Assembly (NCBI GenBank): GCA_028717605.1
Contig: JAQUNM010000013.1
Coordinates: 1-12,759, forward strand
Source of the DNA: Minisyncoccota bacterium
GTDB taxonomy: Bacteria; Patescibacteriota; Minisyncoccia; Minisyncoccales; GWA2-38-27
Reading direction: 5' to 3'
DNA: 12,759 nucleotides
Part shown: positions 1 through 5,849 of the stretch, in pieces
Layout of the letters: every line of letters starts with the position of its first letter
Numbering within the stretch: the stretch's first letter is position 1
The notes under the pieces: model-generated
The model's input: the letters and a program-made list of their open reading frames with translations, nothing else
Databases searched by the model: none
Told to the model about the DNA's origin: nothing
Made by a program: the position numbers and the translations under genes

Positions 1-140
1 AGAACGGATAAGATGATCCTGAAAACGATGATTTTCCCCCAGTCAGGGGGAGAAAACCAGGGCTGCAAAGACAAAAGCGGCAAAGCCACGATTAGACAGA
101 ACCCGATCAAGAAAACGTATTTTAACCAATTGAAGACCAT
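1..140 (-). CDS. O-antigen ligase / polymerase-like membrane protein, N-terminal fragment
   Basis: This is the first 46 codons of a gene read leftward; it starts at the ATG complementary to 138-140 and runs off the left edge. The peptide begins MVFNWLKYVFLIGF, forms one hydrophobic segment at residues 8-25, and continues with a PWFSPPDWGK stretch and a second hydrophobic start (IIVFRIILSV). A first helix, a short loop with Trp, Phe and Pro, a GK pair and then an FRI.. helix is a pattern I associate with O-antigen ligase (WaaL/Wzy-C) proteins of uncultured bacteria. The call rests on that resemblance over a short stretch. It lies head to head with the cluster and shares its 120-base intergenic region. 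If correct it could polymerise or ligate the same glycan. The plus-strand frame across the same bases is also open but looks like an antisense shadow. Confidence 0.6.
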   Translation of the reverse strand, partial: MVFNWLKYVFLIGFCLIVALPLLSLQPWFSPPDWGKIIVFRIILSV

Positions 141-207
141 ATTGTTTAATGATAAGATAAAAAAGGTTTAAAATCTACGCTTGTTAAGGTTTTTTTGACG
201 GTTGGGT

Positions 208-237
208 GATACTTTTTGGTACTTATTGACACTCTTT
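208..237 (+). repeat. Three tandem 10-bp direct repeats (putative operator)
   Basis: Three copies follow each other with an exact 10-base period: GATACTTTTT (208-217), GGTACTTATT (218-227) and GACACTCTTT (228-237), fitting G-R-Y-A-C-T-Y-W-T-T. The third copy overlaps the -35 hexamer and the following spacer. One copy per helical turn puts all of them on one face of the DNA. The neighbouring gene encodes a single-domain MerR/Xis/BldC-like HTH protein, a type known to assemble on phased direct repeats, so this is a reasonable autoregulatory operator. The repeats are seen directly; the binding is inferred. Confidence 0.55.
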
Positions 238-254
238 TTAGGGTGTTTTATCAT
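226..254 (+). promoter_or_regulatory. Sigma70-type promoter for the cluster, predicted leaderless start
   Basis: TTGACA at 226-231 is a perfect -35 hexamer, followed by a 17-base spacer and TATCAT at 249-254, one mismatch from TATAAT. Starting about 7 bases past the -10 places the first transcribed base at or next to position 261, the A of the first gene's ATG, so the mRNA is expected to be leaderless. This agrees with the lack of a Shine-Dalgarno sequence there. An imperfect inverted repeat (ACACTC 229-234, GGGTGT 241-246) fills most of the spacer. Confidence 0.65.
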
Positions 255-260
255 TAAAAT

Positions 261-506
261 ATGAAAGAAATAGAACCAAATCAGATTTATACAACCAAGG
301 AATCCCAGGATTTTTTAAGAGTAAGCAATAGTACCATCAAGCGTTTTTTAAAGGGAGGCATTCTTAAAGCCAATAAGGTTGGCGGCAGGTACCGGGTTAT
401 GGGCAGGGAGCTTTTGAGATTGGTTTCCCCGGAAGTGGAAGAAAAAGCAGTCAAGGTCTATCAAAATTTAAAAAAGAAAACTAAAAAAACCATTGAGAAG
501 TGGTAA
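261..506 (+). CDS. MerR/excisionase/BldC-type HTH DNA-binding protein
   Basis: This 81-residue protein is a single winged-helix unit of the HTH_17 / excisionase (MerR-like) class. The opening YTTKESQDFLRVSNSTIKRF (residues 10-29) matches the usual 'tv.EaA..L.vs..TvrrWi..G.i' pattern. GGILKANKVGGRYRV (32-46) supplies the wing with its Gly-Gly-Arg-Tyr turn, and the remainder is a Lys-rich helix (59-80). There is no effector-binding or dimerisation domain, unlike full-length MerR proteins (about 130 residues), so it resembles BldC or phage Xis and probably binds as a multimer. It starts at ATG 261 right at the predicted transcription start, with no ribosome binding site. It is the first gene of the cluster, 18 bases ahead of the dehydrogenase, and the 10-bp-phased repeats upstream are likely targets. 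Whether it activates or represses cannot be told from sequence. No integrase is nearby, so a transcription factor fits better than an excisionase. Confidence 0.8.
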   Translation: MKEIEPNQIYTTKESQDFLRVSNSTIKRFLKGGILKANKVGGRYRVMGRELLRLVSPEVEEKAVKVYQNLKKKTKKTIEKW

Positions 507-524
507 TTTTTATTTTTTAATTTT

Positions 525-1886
525 ATGGACTTATCTTCTTTAATCAAAAACAAAAAAGCAAAGGTGGCGGTAATCGGTCTGGGTTATGTCGGCTTGCCTA
601 CGGCCGTGGAAATAGCCAAAGCGGGATTTAAAGTTTCTGGGATTGATATTAAAAAACAAAGGGTCGATTCGGTGAATAAGGGCAATTCCTATATATTGGA
701 TGTGTCTTCTAAAGAATTGAAAGAGGTGACTAGGGATAAAAGATTGGTTGCTTTTGATAATTATCAGCCCTTGAAGAAAGCTGACATCATTTTAATTTGC
801 GTTCCCACGCCTCTGGATAAGAACAAGGTTCCTGATGTTTCTTATATTGTTTCTACGGCAGAGAAGATCGCCGAATCTTTGCGCAAAGGCCAGCTTGTGG
901 TTTTAGAAAGTAGCACTTATCCTGGCACGACCAGGGAGATAATTCTGCCTAGGCTTGAAAAAAATAAGCTGAAAGTAGGCAGGGACTTTTTCTTGGCTTT
1001 TTCTCCGGAAAGAATTGATCCAGGGAATAAAATTAAATTCAAAGATGTTCCTCGGGTAGTTGGCGGTATAACGAGAAAATGTACCCAATTAGCTACGGAA
1101 TTCTATAAATGCTTTCTTAGTGCTGGAGTTGCTCCCTTAAGCTCTACGGAGGCGGCTGAAATGACGAAAATTCTGGAAAATACTTTCAGGTTGGTTAACA
1201 TCTCAATGATAAATGAATTAGCTCTTTTCTGCGGAAAGATGGGAATTGATATTTGGGAGGTGATTGAAGCGGCCAAGACCAAGCCCTATGGCTTTATGCC
1301 TTTTTATCCTTCGCCCAAAATAGGAGGTCATTGTATTCCCTTGGACCCTTTTTATTTATCATATAAAGCCAAAGAGTATAATTTCTGGACAAGGTTCATT
1401 GAACTGGCCGGGGAGATAAACGAACAAATGCCGCATTATGTCATTACTAGGATAATCTCCGTTTTAAATAGGAACAAAAAATCATTAAAAGGCTCAAGGA
1501 TATTAGTTTGGGGAGTTGCTTATAAAAAAGATATAGCTGACTCAAGAGAATCAGCAGCTTTTGATATCGTGCCGGATTTATTAAAAAGGGGAGCCGAGGT
1601 TGATTATTTTGATCCTTTTATTCCGAAACTTGAATTAAGAAACGGCCGGATTGGGAAACCGCAAGTTTTAAAGTCAATAGAGTATAATCCTGCTTGTTTG
1701 AAAAATTATGATTTAGTTTTGATCTTAACCGACCATTCCGGGTTTCATTGCCCGAGCAAAGCGAAGAGTGAAAAAGAGAACACGGTTCTCTTTGACTATG
1801 ACGAATTAGCTAAAAAATCAAAATTAGTTGTTGACACCAGGAACGCTGTCAAGTCGAGAAAATATAAGAACGTTTCTTGGTTTTAA
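525..1886 (+). CDS. wbpA: UDP-N-acetylglucosamine 6-dehydrogenase (WbpA type)
   Basis: This 453-residue nucleotide-sugar dehydrogenase is complete. The N-terminal Rossmann fold has GLGYVGLPTA at 18-27 and the acidic end of strand two at Asp39/Asp41. The central part has the ESSTYPGTT loop (128-136), FSPERIDPG (159-167), EMTKILENTFR with the conserved Lys and Asn (212-222), and the catalytic cysteine in GGHCIPLDP (Cys270). The C-terminal nucleotide-binding domain has WGVAYKKDIADSRES (329-343) and VDTRNA (436-441). The family oxidises C6 of UDP-HexNAc twice with NAD+. The overall pattern and the three genes that follow point to UDP-GlcNAc as substrate rather than UDP-glucose or UDP-ManNAc, although WecC or TviB activity cannot be excluded. 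An oddity is about 17 extra residues (around 408-425) between LTDHSGF and FDYDEL, where relatives run straight through. The gene is followed 5 bases later by the next pathway enzyme. Confidence 0.88.
   Translation: MDLSSLIKNKKAKVAVIGLGYVGLPTAVEIAKAGFKVSGIDIKKQRVDSVNKGNSYILDVSSKELKEVTRDKRLVAFDNYQPLKKADIILICVPTPLDKNKVPDVSYIVSTAEKIAESLRKGQLVVLESSTYPGTTREIILPRLEKNKLKVGRDFFLAFSPERIDPGNKIKFKDVPRVVGGITRKCTQLATEFYKCFLSAGVAPLSSTEAAEMTKILENTFRLVNISMINELALFCGKMGIDIWEVIEAAKTKPYGFMPFYPSPKIGGHCIPLDPFYLSYKAKEYNFWTRFIELAGEINEQMPHYVITRIISVLNRNKKSLKGSRILVWGVAYKKDIADSRESAAFDIVPDLLKRGAEVDYFDPFIPKLELRNGRIGKPQVLKSIEYNPACLKNYDLVLILTDHSGFHCPSKAKSEKENTVLFDYDELAKKSKLVVDTRNAVKSRKYKNVSWF
1773..1793 (+). repeat. Perfect 9-bp inverted repeat inside the dehydrogenase insertion
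   Basis: AAAGAGAAC at 1773-1781 and GTTCTCTTT at 1785-1793 are exact reverse complements around a 3-base ACG loop. The hairpin lies in the apparent extra segment of the dehydrogenase gene (codons about 408-425), just upstream of the conserved FDYDEL segment. No T-tract follows and it sits inside an open frame, so it is not a convincing terminator. A small palindromic insertion element kept in frame is possible. Confidence 0.5.
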
Positions 1887-1891
1887 ACTTT

Positions 1892-2671
1892 ATGAATAAA
1901 AAATTTGCTATTATCGGCAAGGGCTTTATATATAATTTGCACGAGGAGGCCATCGCTAAAATAGCCGGAGAAATTGTAGATATTATAGATCAGTCTAATG
2001 GGCCCAATGCCTGGAAAGAGATGGTGAAAAAAACTAAAGCTGACTGCATTGTTATTCTGTCGCCCAATAATCTCCATTTTGAAATGGCAAAATTTTCAGC
2101 TGAAAACGGCAAAATAGTTTTATGCGAAAAACCGTTGGCGCTAAAATCGGAAGAAACAAGAATTTTGACTGAATATCCGGATATATTTACCGTCTATCAG
2201 TTAAGGCATCATCCCTCTGTTAAGGAATTAAAATCTAAGATAAAAGAAAATGAAAATTACCAGATTGGAATGGATGTTTCCGTCCACCGGGACGAGGACT
2301 ATTGGAAAAGCTGGAAAGGAAAAATGGAAAATTCCGGGGGCATTATTTTCAATCTGGGGATTCACTATTTTGATTTAATACTTTATTTATTTGGTGAGCC
2401 GACTGAAATCTCAACGCAAGTATTAACAGAAAAAAAGGGGGAAGGCGTAATTAAGGGGAAAAACTATTTATGTAATTGGAAGATAAGCGCCGAAGCGCCG
2501 AAAGAGGATCAATGCAGGGTATTTAAAATTAACGGCATAAATTATGATTTTTCCCCTAAAGAAAACTTACACTTTTATGTGTATAAAGATTTATTGGAGA
2601 AAAAGGGGATTGTCCCCGGAGAAGCCCTCAAGTCGATTGAATTAATAGAACAGCTTTACAAATCATCATGA
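1892..2671 (+). CDS. wlbA: Gfo/Idh/MocA oxidoreductase, UDP-GlcNAcA 3-dehydrogenase (WlbA/WbpB type)
   Basis: This 259-residue protein (from ATG 1892) would oxidise C3 of UDP-N-acetylglucosaminuronic acid to the 3-keto sugar, the second step to diacetamido uronic acids. It opens with a Rossmann strand and an altered glycine loop, FAIIGKGFI (5-13). It carries ILSPNNLH (55-62), the catalytic lysine motif CEKPLAL (Lys80 within 78-84), QLRHHPSV (103-110), the SWKG of this subfamily (140-143), and GGIIFNLGIHYFD with the active-site His (149-161). That set matches WlbA better than other MocA enzymes. It is shorter than characterised members (about 310-350 residues), mainly from compact loops in the N-terminal half. 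A TTG at 1877 would add five residues but lies inside the previous gene and lacks a ribosome site, so ATG 1892 is preferred. Its stop overlaps the next start by four bases. Confidence 0.82.
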   Translation: MNKKFAIIGKGFIYNLHEEAIAKIAGEIVDIIDQSNGPNAWKEMVKKTKADCIVILSPNNLHFEMAKFSAENGKIVLCEKPLALKSEETRILTEYPDIFTVYQLRHHPSVKELKSKIKENENYQIGMDVSVHRDEDYWKSWKGKMENSGGIIFNLGIHYFDLILYLFGEPTEISTQVLTEKKGEGVIKGKNYLCNWKISAEAPKEDQCRVFKINGINYDFSPKENLHFYVYKDLLEKKGIVPGEALKSIELIEQLYKSS

Positions 2672-3258
2672 AAAAAACTTATTGGACGCATAAAACAGCT
2701 GAAATTCAAAAAGGAGCAGAAATTAATCCTGGAACCAAAATTTGGCATAACTGCCAGGTTTTTAATGGTGCCCAGATTGGAAAAGACTGTACGATTGGTC
2801 ATAATTGCTTGGTTAGCTCAAAGGCTAAATTAGGAAACGGAGTAAAGATTGAATCCAATACTGATGTTTGGGATTATGTTACCTTGGAAGATTACGTTTT
2901 TGTCGGTCCGTCAGTTGTTTTTACTAATGATAAAAACCCCAGGGCCAAATATCCAAAATCAAAATATCCGAAATACGGCAAATGGCTGCCAACCTTGGCT
3001 AAGGAGGGCGCGACAATAGGGGCCAATGCCACTATTGTTTGCGGTAATACTATTGGTAGGTGGGCAATGATAGGGGCTGGAGCAGTCGTAGGCAGTAATA
3101 TTCCGGATTATGCCATAGCCGTTGGCGTACCAGCTAAAATTATTGGCTGGGTTTGCGAATGCGGAAATAAGCTTGAGTTTAAAAATGGGAAAGCAGTTTG
3201 TAAAATTTGTAAGAGGAAATATAAAAAAAGAGGAGATAATGTAAGGGAGATAGTATGA
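2668..3258 (+). CDS. wbpD: Left-handed beta-helix N-acetyltransferase (WbpD/WlbB type) with Zn-ribbon-like tail
   Basis: This 196-residue hexapeptide-repeat acyltransferase would acetylate the 3-amino group of UDP-2-acetamido-3-amino-glucuronic acid using acetyl-CoA. Repeats of the form (I/V)-G-x-x run through residues 11-80 and 113-155. GTKIWHNCQVFNGAQIG (22-38), VFTNDKNPRAKYP (84-96) and GATIGANATIVCG (114-126) are close to the WbpD/WlbB signature, and the trimer-type close GVPAKIIGW ends the helix at 161. Beyond it is a C-terminal extension with four cysteines, CEC at 163-165 and CKIC at 178-181, spaced like a small zinc ribbon, then a basic tail. The core alone is about the length of the characterised enzymes. 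Both its start (ATGA overlap with the oxidoreductase) and its TGA stop (ATGA overlap with the aminotransferase) show translational coupling. Confidence 0.88.
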   Translation: MKKTYWTHKTAEIQKGAEINPGTKIWHNCQVFNGAQIGKDCTIGHNCLVSSKAKLGNGVKIESNTDVWDYVTLEDYVFVGPSVVFTNDKNPRAKYPKSKYPKYGKWLPTLAKEGATIGANATIVCGNTIGRWAMIGAGAVVGSNIPDYAIAVGVPAKIIGWVCECGNKLEFKNGKAVCKICKRKYKKRGDNVREIV

Positions 3259-4364
3259 AATTTTTAGATTTAGTTGCTCAATATAAGTCAATAAAAAAAG
3301 AAATTGATAAAGCTGTTGAAAGAGTTTTAGATAGTAGTATTTTTATTGGCGGAAAAGAAGTTGAGGAGTTTGAAAAAGAAGTGGCTCGGTTTTGCGGAGT
3401 AAAATATGCTATCGGTGTTAATTCTGGGACTGACGCTCTTTTTCTGTCCCTGAAAGCGTTGGGGATTAAATCTGGAGATGAGGTAATCACTACACCCTTT
3501 ACTTTTATTGCCACAGCTGGTGTTATCGTCAATTGCGGAGCCAAACCTGTTTTTGCTGATATTGAAAGTTCTACTTTTAATATCAGTCCTGAGAGTATCG
3601 AAGGATTGATTACACCTAAGACAAAAGCAATTTTACCGGTTCATCTTTTTGGGCAAATGGCAGATATGGATGAAATCATGAAAATTGCCAGAAAGTATAA
3701 GCTATATGTCGTGGAAGATGCAGCTCAAGCTATTGGCGCAGAATATCGTAGTAAAAAAGCAGGGACAATAGGGGACCTAGGTTGCTTTAGTTTTTTCCCT
3801 TCAAAAAACTTGGGAGCTTATGGGGATGGCGGGATGATAATAACCAATAACAAGAAATTAGCCGAAAAAATCAGATTGTTAAAGAATCATGGCTCGTCTC
3901 CAAAAGAAAAATATCTTAATTTAGTTATTGGCACTAATTCAAGGTTAGATGCTTTGCAGGCAGCGATTCTAAGAGTGAAGTTAAGGTATTTGTCAAAATG
4001 GAGCAGAGAAAGAGCGAAAAAAGCAGATTATTACAATAAGAACCTAAAAGGCGTCGGGGATATTATTGTTCCTAAAATTAACTTTGGACGGAGTCATATA
4101 TTCCACCAATATACAATTAAAACCAAATTGAGAGATAAACTTCAGCAATATTTAAAAGAAAAGGAAATTCCGACAATGATTTATTATCCCTTGTCTTTGC
4201 ATTCGCAGCCTGCTTTTAAATATTTGAAATATAGGCAAGGCGATTTCCTCGAAGCCGAGAAAGCATTAAAAGAGGTTCTTTCCCTGCCTATTTATCCCGA
4301 ATTGGGGAAAAAGGATCAAGATTACATTATTCAAAAAATAAAAGAATTTTTTGAAAAATCTTAA
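3255..4364 (+). CDS. wbpE: DegT/DnrJ/EryC1 PLP aminotransferase (WbpE/WlbC type)
   Basis: This 369-residue fold-type I sugar aminotransferase would convert the 3-keto sugar nucleotide to the 3-amino form, using glutamate as donor and PLP as cofactor. It starts with the family opening MKFLDLVAQY. It has NSGTDAL for phosphate binding (56-62), TTPFTFIATAG (79-89), the PLP-ring aspartate in VEDAAQAIGAEY (Asp155 within 153-164), and the Schiff-base lysine in FFPSKNLGAYGDGG (Lys184 within 180-193). The FPSKNLG form, rather than the FxxxK of C4 aminotransferases, fits WbpE. It is full length. A GGGAGA-type purine stretch at 3245-3250, four bases before the ATG, is one of the few plausible Shine-Dalgarno sites in the window. 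The last base of its stop is the first base of the flippase ATG. Confidence 0.88.
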   Translation: MKFLDLVAQYKSIKKEIDKAVERVLDSSIFIGGKEVEEFEKEVARFCGVKYAIGVNSGTDALFLSLKALGIKSGDEVITTPFTFIATAGVIVNCGAKPVFADIESSTFNISPESIEGLITPKTKAILPVHLFGQMADMDEIMKIARKYKLYVVEDAAQAIGAEYRSKKAGTIGDLGCFSFFPSKNLGAYGDGGMIITNNKKLAEKIRLLKNHGSSPKEKYLNLVIGTNSRLDALQAAILRVKLRYLSKWSRERAKKADYYNKNLKGVGDIIVPKINFGRSHIFHQYTIKTKLRDKLQQYLKEKEIPTMIYYPLSLHSQPAFKYLKYRQGDFLEAEKALKEVLSLPIYPELGKKDQDYIIQKIKEFFEKS

Positions 4365-5839
4365 TGAAATTTAAATTAAGACCGTTTTTTAAAGATATTT
4401 TTTTAACATTTATTACTCAAGCTGTAATTTTGATAGCGTTCTTTTTTATTTATCGCTTAATAGCAGTTAATTTTGGCCCTGAAGGAGTGGGAGAGTATTC
4501 GCTAATTAAAAGAATAATTGCTTTTTTACAACCAGTTTTACTGTTGGGTTTGGGGATTGGCATTCCTCGATATATTGCTATGTCACAAAATAGAGAGCAA
4601 AGGAGCGGATATATAAAGGCAGGGGGATTGGTAGTTGCAATTTTTAGTTTCGTTTTCTTGACTTTTATAAATTTATTTAAAGATTACTTCGCCAAATTAT
4701 TTTTTGGCACCGCCGATTATAGTAATTTGGTTTTACCGTTTTCGCTTTTTTTGGCAGGTTTAACTCTGCACGCTTTGGTTTATTCTTATTTTCGGGGGAG
4801 ATTATTTGTAAAAACTTTTAATTTTTTCCAAATAATAAACTTAGCTCTTGTTCCCTTAATAATTCTTATTTTTTTTAAGAATATTACCATTGAAAAATTG
4901 ATAACTTTAATAGGAATTACTACCTTTGTAGTCGCCTTTATTTTTTCCTTATTTTTAGTAAAAGAGCTCTTTGTTCCCATTAAAAAGTGGCAATTTTTTA
5001 AACCATTTAAAGAGTTGTTTCAATACTCGCTCCCGCGGGTTCCTGCGATTTTTGCCTGGCAAGGGCTTTTATCTTTAGGACCAATTTTAGCAATTCATTT
5101 TACCTCAATTCGAGAAGTAGGTTATCTTTCAGTAGGCCAAAGTTTGTTAGGAACAGTAGGGGCAGCGATAGCCCCTTTAGGATTAATCATTTTGCCTAAA
5201 GTTAGCACTTTAATAGTTAATGGGAGACAAGAAGTTATAAAAGAAAATTTAAATTTCCTTTTAGGAGCTATTTTACAATGCTCAGTTTTTATTTGTTTTC
5301 AATTAATAATATTCACCGATGTAATAGTGGAATATTGGCTGGGTTCTGAGTTTTCTGGCGCTATTTCTATAATGCGGATTGTATTTCTTGCGGTATTTTT
5401 TTATGCCCTTTTCGAGGCAATGAGAAATATTTTAGATGCTGTTAAAGTTAAACCAATAAACACAATAAATCTTTTTATATCTTTGGGAGTATTTCTAATT
5501 ATTGGAGGAATTTTATTGTTTTTAATAGAGCTTTTCTCTCCGATCATTAGTTTAAGCATCGCTTTAACTTCCGCAATATCATGTTTAGGAACTTTGACCT
5601 ATAACTCGATTAGAAAGATATATCCTGAGAAATTAAAAAAAGATTTAAATTATTTATGGATTGCTGTTTTGATCAATGTTTTATTAGGAAGTATAGCAAT
5701 ATTTGCTAAATCATTTGTGGTATCTAAGTTTTATTACTTGGTTCTATTCGAAGTTCTGGTGGGCGTAATTTATTTATCAATTTTGTGGTTTTTAAAAATG
5801 GAATGGATTAGGGAAATTCCTAAAAGAATATTATCGTAA
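4364..5839 (+). CDS. wzx: Polysaccharide flippase (Wzx, PST/MOP superfamily)
   Basis: This 491-residue, strongly hydrophobic protein has about 12-14 predicted membrane segments. It would move undecaprenyl-diphosphate-linked repeat units from the cytoplasmic to the outer face. The start FFKDIFLTFITQAV leads into the first helix, followed by the family's NFGPEGVGEYSLIKR loop (36-50) and LLGLGIGIPRYIA (60-72), which is the common 'lG.g..l.ryia' segment of oligosaccharide flippases. A second half with SLPRVPAIFAWQGLL and LGTVGAAIAPLGLIILPK mirrors the first, as expected for this superfamily. There is no sign of truncation. It begins on the last base of the aminotransferase stop (TAATG) and lies ten bases before the next gene. 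The family is clear; the transported glycan is inferred from the neighbours. Confidence 0.85.
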   Translation: MKFKLRPFFKDIFLTFITQAVILIAFFFIYRLIAVNFGPEGVGEYSLIKRIIAFLQPVLLLGLGIGIPRYIAMSQNREQRSGYIKAGGLVVAIFSFVFLTFINLFKDYFAKLFFGTADYSNLVLPFSLFLAGLTLHALVYSYFRGRLFVKTFNFFQIINLALVPLIILIFFKNITIEKLITLIGITTFVVAFIFSLFLVKELFVPIKKWQFFKPFKELFQYSLPRVPAIFAWQGLLSLGPILAIHFTSIREVGYLSVGQSLLGTVGAAIAPLGLIILPKVSTLIVNGRQEVIKENLNFLLGAILQCSVFICFQLIIFTDVIVEYWLGSEFSGAISIMRIVFLAVFFYALFEAMRNILDAVKVKPINTINLFISLGVFLIIGGILLFLIELFSPIISLSIALTSAISCLGTLTYNSIRKIYPEKLKKDLNYLWIAVLINVLLGSIAIFAKSFVVSKFYYLVLFEVLVGVIYLSILWFLKMEWIREIPKRILS

Positions 5840-5849
5840 TTGTTAAATT

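Noticed and set aside
31..55. CCCCC-AGTCA-GGGGG inverted repeat flanked by T- and A-rich bases, resembling a terminator
   Set aside because: It falls within the minus-strand coding frame (SPPDWGK region) with no poly-T run of useful length, so a coincidental palindrome in coding DNA is likelier.
1..171. Open plus-strand frame from the left edge to a TAA at 169-171
   Set aside because: Its peptide is Lys/Gln-rich and featureless, while the minus strand over the same bases encodes a convincing membrane-protein start. I treat it as an antisense shadow.
903..1088. Antisense open frames within the pathway genes (also 2959-3291, 3278-3544, 7420-7656, 9083-9289)
   Set aside because: Each lies opposite a conserved coding gene, has no recognisable domain and no ribosome site.
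1877..1891. TTG start giving a longer oxidoreductase
   Set aside because: It lies inside the dehydrogenase gene and adds five residues before a normal Rossmann start; ATG 1892 fits better.
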